Shown here in pieces: positions 6,470-13,012 of a stretch of DNA of 16,020 nt. A program made the position numbers and the translations under genes. The DNA is from Thermaceae bacterium (GTDB lineage: Bacteria; Deinococcota; Deinococci; Deinococcales; Marinithermaceae): NCBI GenBank assembly GCA_015490435.1, contig WFXV01000111.1, positions 1 through 16,020 of the forward strand. The letters are read 5' to 3'. Position 1 is the first letter of the stretch. Each line of letters opens with the position of its first letter. The notes beneath the pieces are model-generated. The model had not been told where the DNA came from. It did no database searches and saw only the letters and a list, made by a program, of their open reading frames with translations.

Positions 6470-6491
6470 CCGCGGGGCAAATGCCCCGCGG
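6470..6491. promoter_or_regulatory. 22-bp palindrome upstream of the transporter promoter (operator or pepF terminator)
   Basis: CCGCGGGGCA (6470-6479) and TGCCCCGCGG (6482-6491) are perfect 10-bp arms with a 2-nt centre. The repeat starts 6 bp upstream of the TATAAT box and covers the expected -35 region of the transporter promoter. It also lies 21 nt after the pepF stop. As RNA the loop would be too tight without opening one or two pairs, and no T-run follows, so a transcription-factor site is preferred over a terminator. Confidence 0.55.
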
Positions 6492-6512
6492 ACACTCGGA
6501 GCGCCTTTCCTA

Positions 6513-8276
6513 CTAGGAAGCCCCGACCAGGGATTTGAGTGTTGCAATGCGCTCGGCGAGGTAGGCGAAACCCTCTCGCCAGAACGCGGGGTTTTCCACG
6601 TCGAACCCCTCGCGGGCGAGGAGCTCGGTAGGGGAGACCGAGCCCCCGGCGGCGAGCAGCCGCTTGAGCCGGGGCACGAAGGCCGCGCCCTCCTCCCGGT
6701 AGCGGCGGTAGAGGGCATAGACCAGGAGCTGGCCGAAGGCGTAGGCGTAGACGTAGAAGGGCGTGTGGTAGAAGTGCGGCACCATTAGCCACTCGAAGCG
6801 GAAGGCCTCGGGCAGCTCCACCGCGTCCCCGAACTGGGCTTTGAGTGTCTCGAGGTAGGCTTCGTGGACAGCCGAGAGCGGGGCGCCCTCGGCGAGCAGG
6901 CGGTGGGCCTCGATCTCGAAGCGGGCGAAGTAGGCCTGGCGGACAACGGTGGCGTAGGCGTCGTCGAGCTGGTCGAAGAGGATCTGGGCCTTTAGGTCGG
7001 GGTCCTTTTCCTCGGCGAGGAGGGCGTCGGTGAGCAGGATCTCGCCGAAGGTCGAGGCCATCTCGGCGAGCGGTAGGGGCGCGTGGAAGGTGAAGACCGG
7101 GTGCTCCGCCGCCAGCAGGGCGTGGATCGCGTGCCCGAGCTCGTGAGCCAGGGTGGCCACGTCCCGGGCTTCGCCCTGGAAGTTGAGGAGGAGGTAGGGG
7201 GTGACGCCGGGGGCGGGGCCGTAGGAGAAGGCGCCGCCTCGCTTGCCGGGCCGGGGGTAGACGTCCACGTGGCGTTCCTCGACCACCCGGCGGGCGAGCT
7301 CGGCGAACTCGGGGTCGAAGGCGCGGAAGGCGGCCTCGACCTTTTCGAGGGCCTCCTCGAAGGTGAAGGACCGCTCGGTCTTCGCCGCCGGTGCGTAGAG
7401 GTCGTAGCGGGAAAGGCGGGGAACTCCGAGCGCCCTCGCCTTGATGCGGAAGTAGTCGTGGAAGACCGGCGCGCCCTCGGCGACGGCCTCGAGCAGCGCC
7501 TCGACCACCCGGTCGGGGAGGTCGTTCATCTTGTTGCGGGCGGCGATGGGGGTCTCGAACCCCCGGAGCTTCACGTACTCGTTCCGCCAGTCGAGCACCA
7601 CCAGGCGGTAGAGCTCCCCAAGGACCAGCGCCTCGTTTTCGAAGAGGGCGAGGGCGGCGTCGTAGGCGGCCTGGCGGACGGCGGGGTCTTTGTGGTGGGT
7701 GTACTTGCCGAGCTCGCTCTTTTGGATCGTGACCTTCTCGCCCCTTACCTCGAAGGCGATGCGGTAGCGGTCGTTGAGGACGTTGTAGGTCTTGGCGTGG
7801 GCGCGGGCGGCGACGTTTTTAAGCTGGATCGCCCGCTCGGCCTCCTCCGTGAGAGTGTGGGGCCGCCAGGCGCGGAGCTCCCTGAGCCAGTAGGCGTAGC
7901 GCTCACCGGCGGCCTCGAGGAGGGGCTTCGCCGCCTCCTCCGGGAGGTTTTTCCACCAGAGCTCGAAGAAGAGCAGCCGGGCGCCGAGGTCGCCGAGGAG
8001 CTGGGTCACCCGGGCGAGCTGGGCCTGGGCGGTCTCCGAGTTCGCGTCCTCGTAGAAGCGAAGCGCGGCGTAGGCCCGGACCCGGGCGGCGAGGTCGGCG
8101 AAGGCCTCGTAGCCCTTGAGGAAGGCGAGGAAGGTTTCGGGGTCCTCGGCGCGGAGCTGGTCGCGCCTTCGTTCCAGGGCCTCGGTCTTGGCCTCGAGCT
8201 CCTTGAGGGCGGCCTCGAAGGCCGCTTGGCTTTCGAAGAGGGCGGTGAAGTCCCAGCGATCTGACCCGCGAGTCAT
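6513..8276 (-). CDS. pepF: M3-family oligoendopeptidase F
   Basis: A 587-residue cytoplasmic zinc metallopeptidase that degrades short peptides. The M3 active site HELGH is at residues 378-382, in TLAHELGHAIHALL. The helix with the third zinc ligand follows about 23 residues later (EMASTFGEILL). The N-terminal half (about 1-200) is the helical PepF N-domain, and FYHTPFYVYAYAFGQLLVYALY near the C-terminus is the substrate-lid region typical of oligoendopeptidases. The length is normal for PepF. The ATG at 8276 (MTRGSDRWDF) is chosen because a TATAGT box ends 7 nt upstream, and because an upstream extension would run into the divergent flavoprotein gene. Peptide breakdown fits with the neighbouring amino-acid importer, but the two are transcribed from separate promoters. 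Confidence 0.93.
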   Translation of the reverse strand: MTRGSDRWDFTALFESQAAFEAALKELEAKTEALERRRDQLRAEDPETFLAFLKGYEAFADLAARVRAYAALRFYEDANSETAQAQLARVTQLLGDLGARLLFFELWWKNLPEEAAKPLLEAAGERYAYWLRELRAWRPHTLTEEAERAIQLKNVAARAHAKTYNVLNDRYRIAFEVRGEKVTIQKSELGKYTHHKDPAVRQAAYDAALALFENEALVLGELYRLVVLDWRNEYVKLRGFETPIAARNKMNDLPDRVVEALLEAVAEGAPVFHDYFRIKARALGVPRLSRYDLYAPAAKTERSFTFEEALEKVEAAFRAFDPEFAELARRVVEERHVDVYPRPGKRGGAFSYGPAPGVTPYLLLNFQGEARDVATLAHELGHAIHALLAAEHPVFTFHAPLPLAEMASTFGEILLTDALLAEEKDPDLKAQILFDQLDDAYATVVRQAYFARFEIEAHRLLAEGAPLSAVHEAYLETLKAQFGDAVELPEAFRFEWLMVPHFYHTPFYVYAYAFGQLLVYALYRRYREEGAAFVPRLKRLLAAGGSVSPTELLAREGFDVENPAFWREGFAYLAERIATLKSLVGAS

Positions 8277-8283
8277 GCCTTTC

Positions 8284-8291
8284 ACTATAGT
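8284..8291. promoter_or_regulatory. Shared palindromic -10 region for divergent pepF and flavoprotein genes
   Basis: ACTATAGT is self-complementary and reads TATAGT on both strands (plus 8286-8291; minus 8289-8284). In each direction the -10 box ends exactly 7 nt before a start codon: ATG 8299 on the plus strand, ATG 8276 on the minus strand. Transcripts would therefore begin at or next to the start codon. The two polymerases cannot bind at the same time, so the genes should compete for the site. No good -35 hexamer is seen. Confidence 0.6.
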
Positions 8292-8298
8292 GGGGAGC

Positions 8299-9630
8299 AT
8301 GAGCGAGCGTCTCGTCGTCATCGGCGGCGTGGCCGCGGGCATGAGCGCCGCGGCCAAGGCGAAGCGGGAGAACCCGGAGCTCGAGGTCGTCGCCTTCGAG
8401 AAGACCCATTTCGTCTCCTACGGCGCCTGCGGCCTGCCCTACTTCCTCTCGGGCGAGGTCGCGCGGGTCGAGGACCTGGTGGCCCGCACCCCGGAGCAGT
8501 TCAAGAAGCAGGGCATCACCGCCCTCACCCGCCACGAGGTGGTGGCGGTGGACTACGAAAACCGTGAGGTGACGGTGGCCGCCCTGGACGAGGGGCGGGA
8601 GTTCAAGGAGCGCTTTGACTACCTGGTGGTGGCCACCGGGGCCCGGCCGGTGGTGCCGGACCTGCCCGGGGTGGACCTCCCCGGCGTCTTCGTGCTCCGG
8701 ATCCCCGAGGACGGCGTCGCCATCCGCGAGTGGATGGCAAATGCCCGCAGGGCGGTGATCGTAGGCGGCGGGTACGTGGGGCTCGAGGTCGCCGAGGCCT
8801 TCCGCTCCCGGGGCCTCGAGGTTGCGGTGGTCGAGGCCGAGGAGCGGGTCCTGCCCATGGTGGACTCCGAGCTCAGCGAGATCGTCGCCGAGGAGTTAAA
8901 AAAACACGGCGTCGAGCTTCTCACCGGAACCCGGCTGGAAGCGATCCTGGGCGAGGGGAAGGTGGAGGCGGTGGAGACCACCGCGGGGCGCCTCGCGGCC
9001 GACCTGGTCCTGCTCTCGGTGGGGATCCGCCCGAACGTGGAGCTCGCGAAAAGCTTCGGGGTGGCGCTCGGGCCCACCGGGGCGATCCAGGTGGACGAAA
9101 AGATGCGCACCAACCTCGAGGGCGTCTTCGCCGCCGGCGACGTGGCCGAGAGCCGGCACCTGCTCACCAATGAGCCCTACTGGCTGCCCCTCGGCGACGT
9201 GGCCAACAAGCACGGCCGCACCGCCGGCACCGTGATCGGGGGCAGGGAGGCCGCCTTCCGGGGGGTGCTCGGTACCGCCATCACCCGGATCTTCGACCGG
9301 GCGGTGGCGGTGACCGGCCTCACCGAGACCGAGGCCAAGAAGAAGGGCTTCGCCGCAAAGGGCGTCCTGATCAAGAGCCGCGACCGCGCCCACTACATGC
9401 CGGGCGGCCACCCCTTCGTGGTCAAGCTGGTCTATGAGGAGGGCTCGGGCCGGCTCCTTGGCGCCCAGGTGGTCGGACACCGGAACGACGCGCTCCGCAT
9501 CGACGCGGTGGCGGCGCTTTTATACAAGAAGGGCACGGTCGAGGACCTGCGCGCCCTCGACCTCGCCTACGCTCCGCCCTTCAGCCCGGTCTGGGACCCC
9601 CTCCTGGTGGCCGCAAACCAGGCCCGTTAA
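8299..9630 (+). CDS. CoA-disulfide reductase family FAD/NAD(P)-dependent oxidoreductase
   Basis: A 443-residue flavoprotein of the single-cysteine disulfide-reductase group, which includes CoA-disulfide reductase and NADH oxidase/peroxidase. In order: FAD dinucleotide motif VVIGGVAAGMSAA (6-18); redox-active Cys44 in SYGACGLPYF; NAD(P)-binding VIVGGGYVGLEVAEAF (about 150-165); the second FAD motif with GVFAAGDVAE (about 275-284); and a C-terminal dimerisation domain. Near the C-terminus is LAYAPPFSPVWDPL, where CoA-disulfide reductases have their conserved active-site tyrosine. CoA or another thiol cofactor is the expected substrate, keeping low-molecular-weight thiols reduced. The ATG at 8299 lies 7 nt after a TATAGT box. 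GGGGAG (8292-8297) just before it would fall outside a leaderless mRNA. The stop interleaves with that of the convergent membrane-protein gene. Confidence 0.9.
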   Translation: MSERLVVIGGVAAGMSAAAKAKRENPELEVVAFEKTHFVSYGACGLPYFLSGEVARVEDLVARTPEQFKKQGITALTRHEVVAVDYENREVTVAALDEGREFKERFDYLVVATGARPVVPDLPGVDLPGVFVLRIPEDGVAIREWMANARRAVIVGGGYVGLEVAEAFRSRGLEVAVVEAEERVLPMVDSELSEIVAEELKKHGVELLTGTRLEAILGEGKVEAVETTAGRLAADLVLLSVGIRPNVELAKSFGVALGPTGAIQVDEKMRTNLEGVFAAGDVAESRHLLTNEPYWLPLGDVANKHGRTAGTVIGGREAAFRGVLGTAITRIFDRAVAVTGLTETEAKKKGFAAKGVLIKSRDRAHYMPGGHPFVVKLVYEEGSGRLLGAQVVGHRNDALRIDAVAALLYKKGTVEDLRALDLAYAPPFSPVWDPLLVAANQAR

Positions 9631-10142
9631 GGGCTGCCGGGGGCTTTTAAAAAAGCAAAAAGCGCCACGCCCTCGCCGGCGATCCAAGCGAGGTAGCCGA
9701 AAAGCACGATGCCGGCAACCGCGCCCCAAAGGATCAGGTCGCCGGCGAGGGAAAAGCGTGGTTCTCCGCTGGCCTCGGCCAGGCTCCGAAAGCCCCGCCG
9801 GATGAACATGGCGGCGGCGACGCCAAAGAGCCAGAGGGCCAAGAACCCCGCCGGGATCGGTCCCGCTGAGAACGCGATCGGCTCCAGGCGTGGTCTTGTG
9901 CCTATGGCGATCGTGCTCGGGACGAGGGCAAACCCGACCCAGAGGATCGCGTGGCCGATCAGCGGGTCGGTGAAGATGCGGGGTTTGCGAAGCGCTTGGG
10001 TGAGGAGGTAGAGGCCGACGAGGTGGAGGGCGAGCCCCGCGAGGGCGAGCGGGCGGGCGCCGGGAATCCAGACGGAGAGCAGCCAAGCCCCCAGGTAAAG
10101 GGCAAGGCCCCAGCCCGCAAGGTCCCAGCCGGGTGTGCGCAT
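9627..10142 (-). CDS. Small integral membrane protein, DUF996-like
   Basis: A 171-residue protein with about five hydrophobic segments (roughly 10-27, 32-50, 63-80, 96-115 and 137-163) and short basic loops such as LRKPR. The general layout, including LALAGLALHLVGLYLLTQAL, resembles the DUF996 group of uncharacterised archaeal/bacterial membrane proteins, but the match is by overall pattern only. It is the last of four co-directional genes, 12 nt after the fructosamine-kinase stop, and a TAAAAT box overlapping that stop might give it its own promoter. Its TAA stop overlaps the TAA of the flavoprotein gene on the other strand (TTAA, 9627-9630). No function can be assigned. Confidence 0.75.
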   Translation of the reverse strand: MRTPGWDLAGWGLALYLGAWLLSVWIPGARPLALAGLALHLVGLYLLTQALRKPRIFTDPLIGHAILWVGFALVPSTIAIGTRPRLEPIAFSAGPIPAGFLALWLFGVAAAMFIRRGFRSLAEASGEPRFSLAGDLILWGAVAGIVLFGYLAWIAGEGVALFAFLKAPGSP

Positions 10143-10151
10143 GGCCTCTTC

Positions 10152-10157
10152 ATTTTA
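10152..10157 (-). promoter_or_regulatory. Possible internal -10 box before the DUF996-like gene
   Basis: Minus-strand TAAAAT overlaps the TAA stop of the fructosamine-kinase gene and ends 9 nt before the ATG at 10142. It would give a leader of only a few nt. The evidence is the hexamer and spacing alone. Confidence 0.3.
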
Positions 10158-10949
10158 GAGGCAGTCCGCCAACCGACGGCGGAGGCTTAAAAGGTAGCCG
10201 CTGCCAAAGAAGCGCACGTGCACCAGGAGGTAGTAGAGCTGGTAGCAGGGAAGCGCCTCCCGGACCTCGAGCGGCACCGGGTAGAGGGCCTCGTATTCCT
10301 GCCAGAAGGGCTCCGGGAAGCCGCCAAAGAGCCGCATCATCGCGAGGTCCACGCCCCGCTCGCCGACCCAGACCGAGGGGTCGATGAGGGCGGGCCCTTG
10401 CGCGCTCATGTGGACGTTTCCCGACCAGAGGTCGCCGTGGATCAGGGCCGGGCCCTCGGTGGGGAGGCGGAGGCGGGAGAGGAGCCTTTCGAGCTCGGGG
10501 CCGAGGGCCCCGAGCCGGGCCCAGGTCGCCTGAATCAGGGGAAGGAGTCTCTTTTCCGCGAAGAAGCGGCTCCAGTCTTCTTCCTCGCCGGCGGGGAGGG
10601 GAAAGGTGCCGAGGTAGCCGGGGCGGGGCCAGCCGTAGCGGGGCCTGGTTTCTCGGTGGAGCCGGGCGAGCATCCGGGCGAGGCACTTCCAGTCGTCGGG
10701 GCCCGGGGGCAGGTACTCGAGCACAATCCCCCCTTCCCCCACCCAGTGGACCCGGGGTACCCGGGAGCCGGCCTCGGCGAGGGAAGATAGCCCCTCGGCC
10801 TCGGCCCGGAAGAGGCCGGGCGGCGGCGCTTCGTGGGTCTTGATCACGTAGGGCCCGGCGCGAAAGACGCGGGAGACGTCGCCGCCCGAAAGCGGCACCA
10901 GCTCCGGGGCACGGAGCCCAGCCGCCTTAAGAATCGCCCTCGGGTCCAC
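10155..10949 (-). CDS. Fructosamine-3-kinase family protein (ribulosamine/erythrulosamine 3-kinase type)
   Basis: A 264-residue kinase of the FN3K/APH fold. It phosphorylates the sugar of glycated lysines at the 3-position, after which the adduct falls off and the protein is repaired. Visible motifs are a glycine-rich loop SGGDVSRVFR (21-30), Lys37 in YVIKTH, the catalytic HGDLWSGN (171-178, Asp173) and the metal-binding Asp190 in LIDPSVWVGERGVDLA. LMRLFGGF-like sequence (about 205-211) and GYLGTFP (111-117) are family-typical. Eukaryotic enzymes have a redox-active cysteine in the glycine-rich loop, and here Asp24 takes that place. The GTG start at 10949 overlaps the phosphatase gene by 23 nt, implying translational coupling. 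Bacterial homologues act best on ribulosamines and erythrulosamines. Confidence 0.88.
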   Translation of the reverse strand: MDPRAILKAAGLRAPELVPLSGGDVSRVFRAGPYVIKTHEAPPPGLFRAEAEGLSSLAEAGSRVPRVHWVGEGGIVLEYLPPGPDDWKCLARMLARLHRETRPRYGWPRPGYLGTFPLPAGEEEDWSRFFAEKRLLPLIQATWARLGALGPELERLLSRLRLPTEGPALIHGDLWSGNVHMSAQGPALIDPSVWVGERGVDLAMMRLFGGFPEPFWQEYEALYPVPLEVREALPCYQLYYLLVHVRFFGSGYLLSLRRRLADCL

Positions 10950-11409
10950 CGGAAAGCCGTTCCAGCCAGCGCTGGACCAGGTCCAAAAGCTCGAGGTAGG
11001 TCTCCTCGCAGGCGGCCTCGTCCCCTTCCCAGGGGTCGCTCACCTCACCCCCGCCCCAGGGCTCGGTGATGAGGCGGACCTTCTCCCGGTGACGCCCCGC
11101 CCGGCGGAGCAGGTCCCGCTCCACCTCCCGGTCGGCGGCGAGGATGAGGTCGAAGGTCTCGAAGTCCTCGGGCGCGATCTGGCGGGCGACGTGGTCGAAG
11201 TAGGCGCCGTGGCGCTTTAGGACCGCCGCCGCCCGAGGGTCCATCGGCTCGCCCACGTGCCAGGGGCCGATCCCCGCCGAGTCGGCCTCGAAGCGCTCGG
11301 CGAGCCCCTGCTCCTGGACGAGCTTTCTAAAGATGCCTTCGGCGATCGGGCTGCGGCAGATGTTTCCGAGGCAGACGAAGAGCACCCGGGTCTTCTCCAT
11401 GCTGCCCAT
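10927..11409 (-). CDS. Low-molecular-weight protein tyrosine phosphatase family
   Basis: A 160-residue cytoplasmic phosphatase. The P-loop CLGNICRS (13-20) gives catalytic Cys13 and Arg19, and the general acid is Asp125 in VSDPW. DSAGIGPWHVGEPMDPRA (43-60) is the family's substrate-cleft block. The ATG at 11409 overlaps the TAA of the regulator gene (TAATG). A second ATG three codons on (11400) is possible. Next to the fructosamine kinase, a role in protein deglycation is plausible, because human LMW-PTP-A is known to be a protein-ribulosamine-5-phosphatase, supplying the substrate for the kinase. A classical tyrosine or arginine phosphatase role is the alternative. Confidence 0.92.
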   Translation of the reverse strand: MGSMEKTRVLFVCLGNICRSPIAEGIFRKLVQEQGLAERFEADSAGIGPWHVGEPMDPRAAAVLKRHGAYFDHVARQIAPEDFETFDLILAADREVERDLLRRAGRHREKVRLITEPWGGGEVSDPWEGDEAACEETYLELLDLVQRWLERLSGGPEGDS

Positions 11410-11744
11410 TATTCCCCGAAGGCCTCTTCGAAGGCGCGCCGCACCCCGGCCTCGGCGGCCTCCAAAAAGCGCTGGTAGCGGGCGAGGAAGTCCCGACCCT
11501 GCTCGGTGAGCCGGGTGCCGCCCCCACCCTCGCCGCCGCTTTGGGAGACCGCCAGGGGAAAGCCGAGGGCGGCCTCGACCTCGCGGAGCCGGGCCCAGCC
11601 GGCGCGGTAGGAAAACCCCGCCTCCTTCGCCGCCGCCTTCAGGCTTCCGGTCTCCTCGATGGCGCGGAGGAGCCGGAGCGTCCTCGGGCCCATCAGGTAG
11701 CGGCCGTCCTCGGATTCGAGCCAGTACTTGCCCCGCGGTCGCAC
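11409..11744 (-). CDS. ModE-type winged helix-turn-helix regulator without molybdate-binding domain
   Basis: A 111-residue DNA-binding protein made only of the ModE N-terminal domain (LysR-like winged helix). LLRAIEETGSLKAAAKEAGFSYRAGW (25-50) is the helix-turn-helix, ending in the S-Y-R-x-x-W characteristic of ModE. SQSGGEGGGGTRLTEQG (67-83) is the glycine-rich wing. The TOBE domains that sense molybdate in full ModE are absent, so the signal is unknown. The GTG at 11744 is used because a GATAAT box ends 6 nt before it. It is first in the four-gene unit and overlaps the phosphatase gene by one base. The inverted repeat between it and apgM is a possible binding site for it. Confidence 0.87.
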   Translation of the reverse strand: MRPRGKYWLESEDGRYLMGPRTLRLLRAIEETGSLKAAAKEAGFSYRAGWARLREVEAALGFPLAVSQSGGEGGGGTRLTEQGRDFLARYQRFLEAAEAGVRRAFEEAFGE

Positions 11745-11747
11745 CCT

Positions 11748-11770
11748 CCCATTATCGCGCGCATAATGGG
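11748..11770. promoter_or_regulatory. Inverted repeat with facing -10 boxes between modE-like and apgM genes
   Basis: CCCATTAT (11748-11755) and ATAATGGG (11763-11770) are perfect 8-bp arms around CGCGCGC. CATAAT (11762-11767, plus) and GATAAT (11756-11751, minus) are good -10 boxes. Each ends exactly 6 nt before a start codon (ATG 11774 and GTG 11744). The repeat could be the operator for the ModE-like regulator, with both genes leaderless. No -35 is convincing. Confidence 0.6.
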
Positions 11771-11773
11771 GCC

Positions 11774-13012
11774 ATGGACCTCCTCCCTGAGCTCAAGGAG
11801 CTTTCGAAGAAGACCCCGAGCAAGATCCTCTTGGTGGTCCTCGACGGGGTCGGCGGGCTGCCCAAAGAGCTGGGCGGGCCCACCGAGCTCGCCGCCGCCA
11901 AGACCCCGAACCTGGACCGGCTCGCCGAGCGCTCGGCGCTCGGGCTCTTCACCCCGGTGGCGCCGGGGATCGCGCCGGGTTCGGGGCCAGGGCACCTTTC
12001 GATCTTCGGCTACGACCCCCTCAAGTACCAGGTCGGCCGCGGGGTGCTCTCAGCGCTCGGGCTCGGGATCCCCCTTGGCCCCGGCGACGTGGCGGTGCGG
12101 GGCAACTTCGCCACCTTGAACCCCGACGGCACCATCAAGGACCGCCGCGCCGGCCGCCCCCCCACCGAGGAGAACCGGCGGGTGATCGAAAAACTGAAAG
12201 CGAAAATCCAGGAGATCGACGGGGTCCGGGTAGAGCTCTACACCGAGAGCGAGCACCGCTTCGTGCTGGTGCTCCGGAGCGAGGGGCTTGGTGCCCGGGT
12301 CACCGACACCGACCCCCAGACCACCGGGGTGCCCCCGCGCCCGGCCGAGCCCGAAGACCCAGACGATGCGAAAAGTGCCAAGACCGCCCGGATCCTGAAC
12401 CGCTTCGTCGAGCTCGCCCGGGAGGCGCTCAAGGACGAGCCGGTGATCAACGGCGTTTTGCTCCGGGGGGTCTCCCAAAAGCCCGACTTCCCCAAGCTCC
12501 CCGAGGTCGCCAAGGTGCGCGCAGCGGCCATCGCGAGCTACCCCATGTACCGGGGCGTGGCCGAGCTGGTGGGCATGGAGGCCCTCGGTCTTCGCGAGGA
12601 CGAGGAGGACCCCGACCGGCCCCGGGCCAAGGTCGAGGCGCTAAAGGCGGCCTGGGGGGACTACGACTTCTTTTACCTCCACTTCAAGAAGACCGACTCC
12701 AAGGGGGAGGACGGCGACTTCGAGGGCAAGGTGGAGCGGATCGAGCTCTTCGACGCCCTGCTCCCCGAACTTCTGGCCCTGAAGCCGGATGTGCTTCTCA
12801 TCACCGGCGACCACTCGACCCCGGCGGTCTATAAGGCCCACTCCTGGCACCCGGTGCCGGTCTTGCTCCACGCCTCCTACCTGCGGAACGACGCCGCCCG
12901 CCGCTTCACCGAGGACGAGGCGGCGAAGGGTTCGCTGGGCGCGCTCGTTGGCCCGGTGCTCTTGCCCCTCATGCTGGCCCACGCGGGCAAGCTGCAGAAG
13001 TTCGGGGCCTAG
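11774..13012 (+). CDS. apgM: 2,3-bisphosphoglycerate-independent phosphoglycerate mutase, archaeal type
   Basis: A 412-residue glycolytic enzyme interconverting 3- and 2-phosphoglycerate, of the alkaline-phosphatase superfamily. Markers are the metal-binding Asp24 in LLVVLDGVGG, TPNLDRLAERSALG (44-57), GSGPGHLSIFGYDP (69-82) with the presumed phosphorylated Ser76, and the C-terminal metal site TGDHSTPA (344-351) with Asp346 and His347. AHSWHPVP then follows with more ligand histidines. Length matches archaeal-type ApgM (about 400-415 residues) rather than the roughly 510-residue bacterial GpmI. The ATG at 11774 is 6 nt after a CATAAT box, with GGGG between. Its TAG stop interleaves with the stop of the convergent VanW gene. 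Confidence 0.93.
   Translation: MDLLPELKELSKKTPSKILLVVLDGVGGLPKELGGPTELAAAKTPNLDRLAERSALGLFTPVAPGIAPGSGPGHLSIFGYDPLKYQVGRGVLSALGLGIPLGPGDVAVRGNFATLNPDGTIKDRRAGRPPTEENRRVIEKLKAKIQEIDGVRVELYTESEHRFVLVLRSEGLGARVTDTDPQTTGVPPRPAEPEDPDDAKSAKTARILNRFVELAREALKDEPVINGVLLRGVSQKPDFPKLPEVAKVRAAAIASYPMYRGVAELVGMEALGLREDEEDPDRPRAKVEALKAAWGDYDFFYLHFKKTDSKGEDGDFEGKVERIELFDALLPELLALKPDVLLITGDHSTPAVYKAHSWHPVPVLLHASYLRNDAARRFTEDEAAKGSLGALVGPVLLPLMLAHAGKLQKFGA

Noticed and set aside
6425..6718. 98-codon N-terminal extension of the binding-protein gene
   Set aside because: It would place a Ser/Pro/Arg-rich tail before an obvious signal peptide, run through the TATAAT box and palindrome, and overlap the end of pepF.
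7083..8264. A 393-codon open frame on the plus strand
   Set aside because: It lies wholly antisense to pepF, and its translation is a repetitive Gly/Glu/Val/Leu mix typical of GC-rich shadow frames. pepF on the other strand has full family motifs.
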